Of a DNA stretch of 37,007 nucleotides, positions 6,609 to 12,872 are shown one piece after another. This DNA is from a virus: IMG/VR virus record IMGVR_UViG_3300010379_000018, positions 1 through 37,007 of that record. One strand, given 5' to 3'. Made by a program: the position numbers and the translations under genes. Under the pieces are notes generated by a model that was given only the letters and a program-made list of their open reading frames with translations, did not search any database and was not told the DNA's origin. The first letter of the stretch is position 1, and every line of letters starts with the position of its first letter.

Positions 6609-7225
6609 CGACGCTCGTCGTGTCCGGCCTGGCGCGCTGCGGATCGAGTCTGACGATGCAGATGCTGCACGCCGCGGGGATGCACTGCGCCGCGGCGCCG
6701 CCTGACTTCGCGGACGAGCGCTTTATGCTGCCGGGATCGCGGATCACAAAAAAACTGCTCGCGCGTTATGACGCGATCAGGCTGCTCGAGCTGCATCTGC
6801 TCGAGTTCGAGGCCGGCGCGGACTTCGCGGTCCTCTGGCTCGACCGGAATTCGATCGAGCAAGCGCGATCGCAACTGAAAATGATCGGCCATATCTTCCC
6901 GCGCACGATCGAACTCGACGGAGGGGCTCGCACCGCGCTCGACAATATGGCGCGAGGGATCCGCGAAGACATGCATCGCGCGCAGGCGAAGATCGCCGGC
7001 CGGCATGTCTACCGGCTCAACTTCGAGGACCTGGTCGGCTTCCCGTTCGCTGCTGCCGGCGAGATCGCGCGCTTCGTGAAAGAAGTCACCGGCCGGGAAC
7101 TCTCGCCGGTAGTTATGGGATCGCGCGTCCTCAAGCGCGGTCCAGAATGTCAGCCTGACATGCGGATCGAGTATCAGCTGATTCGCGAAAGGAACAAGCC
7201 GACGTGTCTATTCCCGCGCAGCTGA
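6605..7225 (+). CDS. Sulfotransferase-like P-loop protein
   Basis: 206 residues from ATG 6605 (ATGA overlap). The N-terminus VVSGLARCGSSLTMQML (residues 5-21) matches the 5'-phosphosulfate-binding loop of PAPS-dependent sulfotransferases, usually GxPRSGTSLxxxxL. Here Pro is Ala and the first Ser is Cys. A second segment, WLDRNSIEQARSQ (78-90), resembles the 3'-phosphate-binding R...S element, and RLNFEDLVGFP (137-147) resembles the family's Y/F-E-D-L...P motif. It is shorter than most family members (250-300). If active, it would transfer sulfate from PAPS to a sugar, lipid or peptide. A host-surface or virion modification role would fit a phage moron, but the substrate cannot be read. It lies at the end of the run of small early genes. 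Confidence 0.7.
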   Translation: MTTLVVSGLARCGSSLTMQMLHAAGMHCAAAPPDFADERFMLPGSRITKKLLARYDAIRLLELHLLEFEAGADFAVLWLDRNSIEQARSQLKMIGHIFPRTIELDGGARTALDNMARGIREDMHRAQAKIAGRHVYRLNFEDLVGFPFAAAGEIARFVKEVTGRELSPVVMGSRVLKRGPECQPDMRIEYQLIRERNKPTCLFPRS

Positions 7226-7398
7226 AAAGGTGGATCGTCCTCGTAAGACCGCGCAGATCACAGAACTTTATGCGTTCGTCTTACGCTTGGGACGAATACA
7301 CGAAGGCCGAAGCGGGACGGCTCGCCAGAAGGTTGCAGAAGGTAAACCCGTTCAACACGTATCGAGTCGCGCCTTCCGACCGGAAGATAAGTCGATGA
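7204..7398 (+). CDS. Small basic hypothetical protein (GTG start)
   Basis: 64 residues from GTG 7204, with AAAGGA about 10 bases upstream, overlapping the sulfotransferase-like gene by 22 bases. It is rich in Arg/Lys (WIVLVRPRRSQNFMRSSYAW, KAEAGRLARRLQKVN), with one strand-helix-strand-like pattern ending in TYRVAPS. It ends in an ATGA overlap with the next gene. The pattern resembles small phage proteins of unknown role. Moderate support from coupling and ribosome-binding site. Confidence 0.6.
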   Translation: MSIPAQLKRWIVLVRPRRSQNFMRSSYAWDEYTKAEAGRLARRLQKVNPFNTYRVAPSDRKISR

Positions 7399-7652
7399 AG
7401 TGGCCGGCAAGCGAGCCCGAACTGCAGGCCGGCGGTTATCGCCTGGTCGAGCGATCGCGCTGCAAGGGATTGCACTGCGGCGCGATGATCTCCTGGTATC
7501 GGACGCCGGCCGGGAAACGGATGCCGCTGACGCCAATTGCCGGCGAACCTGGAAAGGTACTCGAACCGCATTTCGCGTCCTGTCCCGACGCGAACGAATT
7601 CCGAAAGCGAAAAGCAGGCGAAGGCCAGCCGAATGTCACAAGAACCACTTGA
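7395..7652 (+). CDS. Small Cys/His protein of phage type
   Basis: 85 residues, ATG in an ATGA overlap. RCKGLHCGAMISWYRTPAGKRMPL followed ~20 residues later by HFASCPDANEFRKRK gives a C-x4-C...H-x3-C set. The combination C..C, W-x-x-T-P-x-G-K-x-M-P and H-F-x-S/T-C-P is familiar from many uncharacterised phage proteins, probably zinc-binding. It is the last gene of the tightly coupled early block; a 106-base non-coding gap with a promoter-like site follows. Confidence 0.75.
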   Translation: MKWPASEPELQAGGYRLVERSRCKGLHCGAMISWYRTPAGKRMPLTPIAGEPGKVLEPHFASCPDANEFRKRKAGEGQPNVTRTT

Positions 7653-7679
7653 CAGGGTGTGCTAACATGCGCTCATACA
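7649..7679 (+). promoter_or_regulatory. Putative sigma-70-type promoter
   Basis: TTGACA at 7649-7654 is a perfect -35 consensus. About 19-20 bases downstream, CATACA/ATACAA (around 7674-7679) is a weak -10. It lies in the first non-coding gap after the early block and before a gene of unusual composition. No ribosome-binding site precedes the small open frame at 7667. The weak -10 and the overlap of the -35 with the end of the previous gene keep confidence low. Confidence 0.3.
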
Positions 7680-7758
7680 AGCTGTGGTGTAGGCTTCACG
7701 GTCTCACCGTACCCGCAAACGGTTTAGAAACGTACCTGCCGAGGTGTCTCTCCAAACC

Positions 7759-8310
7759 ATGAGAATTGAGGTTTTTGCGAAGCATCAGTCTGCCTTGGTC
7801 GAGCGACCGGCGCATTACACGAAACGCTGGCTCGCGGAGTTGGTCGTCACCGGCGGCCATGCGCGCAAACTCCGCCCCAACGATCCAAAGTCTCCGATCC
7901 AACTAACGACAGATATCTCGTGGTTTCAGCTTAAACACGACTATCGACTGAGCTTGCGACCATCAGTTCCCGCGTCGCGACCGCAGACGTCGGCTAGGCT
8001 GCCAATCTTCGATCGCACACGCTATAAGTCGACGCTGCCGCCGCGCGAGCTTCCGAACGTCTACTTTCAACCGCCGCAGTCGGCCAGCTGGAAAGAGCAG
8101 CACGGCGCCGCGCAGTTTGTGCTGCAGTTCGGAGAGCGCAGATCTGTCCTCAATTATCTCGAATCAGTCAGGGCCGAGATACAGCTCGAGCTGCGGGCGC
8201 TCGGCTGCTGGACAATGGAAACCGAATGCGCTGGTGTCTTACTGCGCCAGGATGCGACAACCGCGGTCGCCGCACATGGCTGGCGAGACAGCGCTGCTGC
8301 CGTCAGCTGA
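7759..8310 (+). CDS. Hypothetical protein in a segment of atypical composition
   Basis: 183 residues from ATG 7759; ATG 7744 is a second possibility. It starts MRIEVFAKHQSALVERPAHY and has a basic, mixed alpha/beta sequence with a proline-rich middle (SLRPSVPASRPQTSARLP). No family recognised. The 3' ~100 bases look like poor coding sequence, and the true gene could have been cut by recombination with the HNH gene, whose ATG overlaps this stop. The DNA has few GATC sites (4 in about 650 bases against 18 in 660 in the early block) and lower GC, so it is probably a recent arrival. Confidence 0.5.
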   Translation: MRIEVFAKHQSALVERPAHYTKRWLAELVVTGGHARKLRPNDPKSPIQLTTDISWFQLKHDYRLSLRPSVPASRPQTSARLPIFDRTRYKSTLPPRELPNVYFQPPQSASWKEQHGAAQFVLQFGERRSVLNYLESVRAEIQLELRALGCWTMETECAGVLLRQDATTAVAAHGWRDSAAAVS

Positions 8311-8726
8311 TGCCGCTGCGTCAGCTGCACGCCTGCGCTCAACCTGGCTGCGGCCGTGCTACTCGTGAGCGCTATTGCGCGCGCTGCTCACAGCAGAACA
8401 TCAGTCAGCAAACGAACCGCGATCGCCTGGCTGAGCTGCGCCGGCGTCGGATCAGGCGCTTGTACGACTCGGCGCTCTGGCGACATAGGATCCGGCCTCT
8501 CGTGCTGCGTCGTGATCCCCTGTGCAGGATCGCAGAGATCTGCGGCGGACATGCGCCGAGTACCGAGGTCGATCACAAGACGCCGGCCGCGGTCTGGATC
8601 GAGCAGCACGCCGGCGACGAGGCGAGCTTCTATGATCTCGAGAATCTGCAGGGCGCTTGCAAAGCAGATCACGCGCACAAGACAGCGAGCGAGGACCGCA
8701 CTGCTCAGCACGCTCGCGCGTCTTGA
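8310..8726 (+). CDS. HNH endonuclease
   Basis: 138 residues from ATG 8310 (TGATG overlap). An N-terminal Cys set, CAQPGCGRATRERYCARCSQQ, is a zinc ribbon. The HNH core follows: RLYDSALWRHRIRPLVLRRD, LCRIAEICGGHAPSTEVDHK (DH with the first His), DLENLQGACKADHAHKTASE (the N and the last H). This is the layout of HNH proteins encoded next to phage terminases (HK97 gp74 group), which cooperate with terminase in cleaving DNA during packaging. The position just upstream of the packaging genes fits. An earlier in-frame ATG (8226) would add residues with no sense in the family. Confidence 0.85.
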   Translation: MPLRQLHACAQPGCGRATRERYCARCSQQNISQQTNRDRLAELRRRRIRRLYDSALWRHRIRPLVLRRDPLCRIAEICGGHAPSTEVDHKTPAAVWIEQHAGDEASFYDLENLQGACKADHAHKTASEDRTAQHARAS

Positions 8727-8896
8727 GCTCGCCTTGCCAGTCTGCCGAGACGATCCGCGCTACATCTGGGTCGCAGGGGGTAGGGGTCACTTTTCTGCGA
8801 ATCCGGTTCGGCCTACGACCGTCGATCAATCGCGCACACACACCCGCAGCAAAAGATTTTTCGAGTTTTTGCTTTTCACATCAAGGAGAAAAAACA

Positions 8897-9436
8897 ATGA
8901 ACCTGATCGCTCTGCTTCTGCTTTCGTCACTCGCCGCGCATCCGATCGCCTGGCTCGCAAGTTTTGCGGTCCTGTTCGGAATGGCGACGACCGCTTTCCC
9001 TCTGGTCCCGTCCGGCTCGCCAGATCAGGACACTCTGCTCGGCGAGGCGGCGAACCTTCCTTTTCAATTCCAGGTCGCGGCCGGCGCGACTGACGCGATC
9101 ACTGGCGGCGGCGGCGTGCTCGGAGTGCCGCCTGGCGTCGGCGGATCCGTTCCGATCTGCGGGACGGTCTTCGTTACAACCGCCGGCGTCGACGCGATGA
9201 CGCTCGCGACGCCGGTCGCTGGCCCGCCATCCGGCGGAAAGAATCAAAACGACGGCCTCTCGATCACGATCATGTCGACGACCGCACAAGCTCACACGGT
9301 CACGACCGCGGCGAACAAGATAAACGGAAATAAACACATCGCAACTTTCGCCGGGGCAGTCGGGAACTTCGTCACGTTCGTCGCCTATCAGGGGATCTGG
9401 TATATGGAAGCGCAGGCCGGGATCACCCTCAGCTAA
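8897..9436 (+). CDS. Hydrophobic-leader protein, possible virion or surface protein
   Basis: 179 residues, ATG 8897 with a strong AAGGAG. The first ~38 residues are hydrophobic (MNLIALLLLSSLAAHPIAW, LASFAVLFGMATTAFPLV), making one or two membrane helices or a leader. The rest is Gly/Thr/Ala-rich beta-type sequence (VPICGTVFVTTAG, HTVTTAANKINGN, YQGIWYMEAQAG) of the kind found in phage decoration or fibre proteins and similar in style to the products at 19418 and 20190. A 170-base untranslated stretch precedes it, so a new transcript may start here, although no good promoter box stands out. A hairpin downstream (9521) separates it from the terminase genes. Function unknown. Confidence 0.7.
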   Translation: MNLIALLLLSSLAAHPIAWLASFAVLFGMATTAFPLVPSGSPDQDTLLGEAANLPFQFQVAAGATDAITGGGGVLGVPPGVGGSVPICGTVFVTTAGVDAMTLATPVAGPPSGGKNQNDGLSITIMSTTAQAHTVTTAANKINGNKHIATFAGAVGNFVTFVAYQGIWYMEAQAGITLS

Positions 9437-9520
9437 TTTTCCCTTGTGCGAGGGCTGCAGTTCTCCGATACGTCGATCCGAATCGTCGACGTGGCGTCAA
9501 GTCGGAGGCTTCGTGAACAG

Positions 9521-9546
9521 GGCCGCCGGTCCTCAGGCCGGCGGCC
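9521..9546 (+). terminator. GC-rich hairpin, possible terminator or processing site
   Basis: Perfect 9-bp stem: GGCCGCCGG (9521-9529), 8-base loop, CCGGCGGCC (9538-9546). Only two T residues follow directly, so it is not a classical rho-independent terminator. It lies in the 129-base gap between the hydrophobic-leader gene and the terminase operon, just before the AAAGGGAG ribosome-binding site of the next gene, where it may attenuate or protect transcript ends. Confidence 0.45.
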
Positions 9547-9565
9547 TTCCCAAAGGGAGATTTTC

Positions 9566-9799
9566 ATGGATCCGAAGTCCAAAAAAGCAGACGTAAGGCG
9601 CTGGGATCAGGCCATCGAAGACGCGAAAGACACAATCGCAAAATGCAAACGGAAGATCGAGAGTATGAAGGTAGCGATTGAAGTCTTCGAGCAGGCGAGG
9701 GATGAGGGTGCTAGCTACCCCGGTGTTGAGCAAGCGGCTAGCCACTCAGAAGGTCACGCCGCGGCTTGGACCGAGCCGGTCGTCGGCCACGGCGGCTAA
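9566..9799 (+). CDS. Small coiled-coil protein upstream of terminase
   Basis: 77 residues, ATG 9566 with AAAGGGAG seven bases upstream. The N-terminal two thirds are a charged heptad-type helix (VRRWDQAIEDAKDTIAKCKR, then KIESMKVAIEVFEQARDEG); the tail is loose and His/Gly-rich. The stop (TAA) is directly followed by the ATG of the small terminase gene. No family recognised; it is too short to be a second small terminase, but it could assist packaging. Confidence 0.7.
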   Translation: MDPKSKKADVRRWDQAIEDAKDTIAKCKRKIESMKVAIEVFEQARDEGASYPGVEQAASHSEGHAAAWTEPVVGHGG

Positions 9800-10354
9800 A
9801 TGGGCGGCCGCGGATCAGGCGGACACAACCGCAAGCCGACGGCGCTCAAGCGGCTCGAGGGGAATCCCGGAAAGCGCAAGCTCAACGATCGCGAGCCGAT
9901 CGCGGATCTCGGCCGTCCCGAGATGCCGCCGGGACTTTCGCGAGTCGCGCGCAAGGAATGGAATCAGATCGTCCCGCGGCTCGAACAGATGGGAGTGCTG
10001 ACGGTCGTCGACGGAAAAGCGCTCGCGGCTTACTGCTCGACTTACGCTCAATGGATGCAGGCCGAGCGCAATATTGCGAAGTACGGGCTCGTGACCGCGA
10101 TCGCGGATCCGGACGACACCGGGCTCGTCGTCTTAAAGACGAATCCGGCCGTAAAGATCAAGGGCGACTCTCTGCGACTGATGCGCGCCTTCCTAAACGA
10201 CTTCGGCCTGACGCCGGCGTCCCGAGCTCGACTGACAACGAACGATGACAAGGGCAAATACGCGCCGCCGCAAACAAACGACGCGCTCGAGCGCTTCCTC
10301 GCGACGGCGAACGCCGTCGGCGTCGCCGGCGATTCAGGAAAAAAGCCGAACTGA
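9800..10354 (+). CDS. terS: Terminase small subunit, P27 family
   Basis: 184 residues. The start GGRGSGGHNRKPTALKRLEGN with PGKRKLN and EP a few residues later is the hallmark of P27-family small terminases (x-P-T-x-L-K-x-L-x-G-N-P-G-K-R). The core (LSRVARKEWNQIVPRLEQMG, KALAAYCSTYAQWMQAERNI) is helical. It recognises phage DNA and stimulates the large subunit during packaging. ATG abuts the previous stop. The end, SGKKPN, carries an A-rich run (GGAAAAAAG at 10337-10345), and the large-subunit frame is +1 relative to this one, with no normal start at the junction (see the terL entry). Confidence 0.92.
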   Translation: MGGRGSGGHNRKPTALKRLEGNPGKRKLNDREPIADLGRPEMPPGLSRVARKEWNQIVPRLEQMGVLTVVDGKALAAYCSTYAQWMQAERNIAKYGLVTAIADPDDTGLVVLKTNPAVKIKGDSLRLMRAFLNDFGLTPASRARLTTNDDKGKYAPPQTNDALERFLATANAVGVAGDSGKKPN

Positions 10355-12074
10355 TGACCGTCCGAAGATCTGGCACGAATACGCGCTCGACGTTCTCGCG
10401 GACCGGATCCGATCGAATAAGCTCGTGCGCCTGGCCTGCGATCGTTATCTTGACGATCTTGAGCACGCCGGCGAGCGCGGCCTGCGCTTCGACGCGGTCC
10501 GCGCCGAGCGCGCGATCCTTTTCTTCGAGCTCTTCCTCTGTCACTCCAAGGGCGAATGGGCCGGCCGTCCGTTCGTGCCGGATCCCTGGGAGCAATTCAT
10601 CCTCGCGAACCTGTTCGGCTGGATCCGCGCCGACGGGACGCGGCGCTTTCGCGAAGCCTATATCGAGATTCCGAAGAAAAACGGAAAGAGTACTTTTTGC
10701 GCCGGGATCGGGCTCGAGATGCTCGTCGCCGACGGCGAGCCAGGCGCGGAAGTGTACGCCTTCGCCACCACGAAGGACCAGGCGAAGATTATCCACGAGG
10801 AAGCCGTCCGAATGTGGGAGAAGTCTGAGAGCTTGCAGCGGCGCGTCGGAAAGTTTCGCAATAACCTGCACGTCCGTTCGTCGAATTCCAAGTTCGAGCC
10901 TCTTTCCAGCGACGAGGGAACAAATGACGGCCTTAATCCGAGCTGCGGACTTGGCGACGAGCTGCACCGTCATCCGACTAACGCGCTATGGAATCTAATC
11001 TCAATGTCCGGCGCATCCCGCCGGCAGCCGCTGATGATCGGGATCACGACGGCCGGGACGGATCGCGTGTCGTTCTGCTATCAGCAGCACGACTACGCCG
11101 AGAAAATTCTCAATCGCGTCCTCGAGAACGACTCTTTTTTCGTCTATATATCCGCGATGGATCTCGACGAGAACGGATCCTGGCGCGATCACTGGCAAGA
11201 GCCGGAACAATGGGAACGCGCCAACCCGAGTTATGGGCGGTCGGTCAAGGTCGACAAGCTGGAAGAGGAAGCACGTCAGGCGAAAGATCAGCCGACGATG
11301 CTCAACGATTTTTTACGCTTCCGGCTCAACGTCTGGACGCAAGGATCGAACCGCGCGCTCTCGCCGGAAAAATGGCGGCTCTGTACCGGCGAACTGCTGG
11401 ACGGCGAGACGCCGCAGCAGGTACTCGAGCGCTGGAAGCGCGAGCTCGTCGGCTGCCGATGTTACGCCGGCCTGGACGCTGCGACGGTCGACGACGTCGC
11501 GTCCCTGGTCCTCTATTTTCCGAAGGCCGACGACAATCCTCACGCGCGAGTGATCCCTTTCTTTTTCTGTCCGGCCGAAGCGATCCTCGAACGCTCGAAA
11601 AAAGCGCGCGTCCCTTACGACGTCTGGAACGAGCAGGGATTCATAACGATGACGCCGGGCCAGGTCATCGACTACAAGGCGATCCGTCAAACCTTCCTCG
11701 ACTGCAACGAGCAATATCAGATCCTCGAGACCGGCTTCGATCGTTACGAAGTTTCTCAGCTCGTGACGCAGCTCGAGGAAGACGACGGTCTGACAATGGT
11801 CCGTGTCGGACAGGGCTTCGTCGGGATCTCGGCCGCGACGAAGGAATTCCTCAAGATGGTCGTCGCGTCGGAATTCTGGCACGGCGGAAACCCGGTCCTG
11901 ACCTGGATGGCCGACAATTTCGTGACGCGCAGCGATCCCGCCGGTCTGATAAAGCCGGACAAGGAAAAGGCGCGGGAGAAGATCGACGGGATCGTCGCCT
12001 TTATCGACGCGATCAGCCGCTCGATCGCGCAGTCGCTCGAGGACGACGACGCGCCGGCGGTCTATAGACTATGA
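10245..12074 (+). CDS. terL: Terminase large subunit (P27-type), start uncertain
   Basis: 609 residues if the only upstream canonical start, ATG 10245, is used, but its first ~36 residues (Arg/Ser/Thr-rich) are read from within terS and look non-native. Family-like sequence begins at about residue 41 (KIWHEYALDVLADRIRSNKL). Walker A is IPKKNGKST (142-150), and the Walker B-like CGLGDE is at 234-239. C-terminal RNase H-like nuclease residues include YAGLDAATVDD, LETGFDRYEVSQ and the late DGIVAFIDAI. The ATPase pumps DNA and the nuclease cuts it. No ATG, GTG or TTG lies in frame between 10245 and 10425. An ATG at 10354 has ideal TGATG coupling but is one base out of frame, so a one-base deletion just after it, an ATT start at 10332, or +1 shifting are alternatives. 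Confidence 0.93.
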   Translation: MTRANTRRRKQTTRSSASSRRRTPSASPAIQEKSRTDDRPKIWHEYALDVLADRIRSNKLVRLACDRYLDDLEHAGERGLRFDAVRAERAILFFELFLCHSKGEWAGRPFVPDPWEQFILANLFGWIRADGTRRFREAYIEIPKKNGKSTFCAGIGLEMLVADGEPGAEVYAFATTKDQAKIIHEEAVRMWEKSESLQRRVGKFRNNLHVRSSNSKFEPLSSDEGTNDGLNPSCGLGDELHRHPTNALWNLISMSGASRRQPLMIGITTAGTDRVSFCYQQHDYAEKILNRVLENDSFFVYISAMDLDENGSWRDHWQEPEQWERANPSYGRSVKVDKLEEEARQAKDQPTMLNDFLRFRLNVWTQGSNRALSPEKWRLCTGELLDGETPQQVLERWKRELVGCRCYAGLDAATVDDVASLVLYFPKADDNPHARVIPFFFCPAEAILERSKKARVPYDVWNEQGFITMTPGQVIDYKAIRQTFLDCNEQYQILETGFDRYEVSQLVTQLEEDDGLTMVRVGQGFVGISAATKEFLKMVVASEFWHGGNPVLTWMADNFVTRSDPAGLIKPDKEKAREKIDGIVAFIDAISRSIAQSLEDDDAPAVYRL

Positions 12075-12367
12075 CGCCGCGACGAGCAAGGTCGGCGAAG
12101 CCGCCGAATGCGCGAGCTCGTCACAGCGAAGGAGCGGATCCGCGTGACCGGAATCTGATGACGGCCGAAACGAAAGAAACGAAAGAAACGAAGAAAGGGC
12201 CGGACCGGCTCGAGCTGCTTTACTGGTCCGGATCCGCGCTGATCGTCATCGGCCTGGCGCTCGGAGGTCCGGACGGCTTCGAGCGCGCACTGATCGCTGC
12301 CGGCTGCAGCTGCCTGGTCTTTCCGGTCCTCGGGATGCTCAGCAGCTTCGTCAAAGGGATCCGCTGA
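12071..12367 (+). CDS. Two-span membrane protein after terL
   Basis: 98 residues from ATG 12071 (ATGA overlap with terL), or 69 residues from ATG 12158 (MTAETKETKETKKGPDRLEL). The first part is Arg/Lys-rich and disordered; the repeated GAAACGAAA units encode TKETKETK. Then come two membrane helices: LLYWSGSALIVIGLALGGP and ALIAAGCSCLVFPVLGMLSSF. No family recognised. Small membrane proteins between terminase and portal are uncommon in HK97-type operons. Confidence 0.65.
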   Translation: MTPRRARSAKPPNARARHSEGADPRDRNLMTAETKETKETKKGPDRLELLYWSGSALIVIGLALGGPDGFERALIAAGCSCLVFPVLGMLSSFVKGIR

Positions 12368-12368
12368 A

Positions 12369-12689
12369 ATGTATTGCGAATGTGGCTGCGGTCGAGCTAG
12401 TCCGGTTCCGGTCGTGACGAACCGCACTCTAGGCCGCGTCGCCGGCGAGCCGTTGCGATTCCGCGGCATCGAGTTCCGCTTCGCATCAGTGCGGGAACTC
12501 ATTCGGGAGATAGGTTATCGACCGCAGGGGTCGAGTCTTGATCGCATTGAGGCTGACGGCCACTATGAGCTGGGGAACGTCCGCTGGGCGACTAGGAGCC
12601 AGCAGCAGCGGAACAAGAAAGTGTTCAAGATTCCGCCGCGATGTAGGGCGACCGGCCGATTCACCAAATCCAGTGAAAGGGGGGCCTGA
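12369..12689 (+). CDS. HNH-type protein with internal deletion (remnant)
   Basis: 106 residues from ATG 12369. The N-terminus CECGCGRASPVPVVTNRTLG with GEPLRF is the front of HNH proteins that begin C-x-C-G-C-G. The C-terminal SSLDRIEADGHYELGNVRWA with TRSQQQRNK is their conserved end (S-x-D-R-I-x-x-x-G-x-Y-x-x-x-N-V-R-W-A). Family members have about 30-40 residues in between (a Tyr/Arg/Gly-rich stretch ending in GGRGI). Here PLRF joins directly to RGIEFRFASVREL, so the middle seems deleted in frame. The first catalytic His is therefore missing. It is likely inactive or a reduced DNA-binding protein, the relic of a homing-type nuclease inserted between terL and portal. Confidence 0.65.
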   Translation: MYCECGCGRASPVPVVTNRTLGRVAGEPLRFRGIEFRFASVRELIREIGYRPQGSSLDRIEADGHYELGNVRWATRSQQQRNKKVFKIPPRCRATGRFTKSSERGA

Positions 12690-12696
12690 TCCGCAA

Positions 12697-12771
12697 ATGG
12701 GACTGATCGCAGAACTTCGCACGTCGCTCGAGAATCCTTCGACGCCGCTCTCAACCCCTGCGGAATGGTGA
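12697..12771 (+). pseudogene. Detached 5' end of the portal gene
   Basis: ATG 12697 opens a 24-residue frame, MGLIAELRTSLENPSTPLST plus PAEW, ending at TGA (12769). A GAAAGGGGGG purine run lies upstream. The sequence has the style of HK97-type portal N-termini (short hydrophobic start, S-L-E-N-P-x-x-P-L). The missing continuation, LLDIFVGGRTDSGIRVSE, is found in the frame of the portal body from about 12819 to 12872, where there is no canonical start codon. A palindromic element (12766-12814) lies exactly between the two parts and brings in the stop. I infer that portal originally ran from 12697 to 14579. Confidence 0.7.
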
Positions 12772-12814
12772 CCCGTCCCCTGCTCTAGCGAGCGGGGGAC
12801 AGGGTCACCACTCC
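12766..12814 (-). mobile_element. REP-like palindromic element inside the portal gene
   Basis: Near-perfect hairpin over 12766-12810. TGGTGACCC (12766-12774) pairs with GGGTCACCA (12802-12810). GTCCCC (12775-12780) pairs with GGGGAC (12795-12800). T12781 and G12794 form a wobble pair. GCTC (12782-12785) pairs with GAGC (12790-12793) around a TAGC loop. The only bulge is A12801, giving about 20 bp of stem. On the minus strand the palindrome is preceded by GGAG (CTCC at 12811-12814), the tetranucleotide that marks REP sequences mobilised by REP-associated tyrosine transposases (RAYT). It splits the portal coding sequence and introduces a TGA and a TAG. No RAYT gene is in the window, so the donor would be the host chromosome. 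Confidence 0.75.
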
Positions 12815-12872
12815 CAGATTACTTGACATTTTTGTTGGAGGAAGAACTGACTCGGGGATCCGCGTCTCGGAG

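Noticed and set aside
7667-7762. 31-codon open frame just downstream of TTGACA
   Set aside because: No ribosome-binding site, overlaps the presumed promoter region, no recognisable product; could be a leader peptide but there is no support.
10988-12067. 359-codon plus-strand frame inside terL
   Set aside because: Arg-rich, without motifs, wholly inside the large terminase gene.
12823-12851. TTGACA between the REP-like element and portal as a new portal promoter
   Set aside because: The -35 is perfect, but the sequence 17 bases downstream (ACTGAC) is not a -10, and these bases encode conserved portal residues (L-D-I-F).
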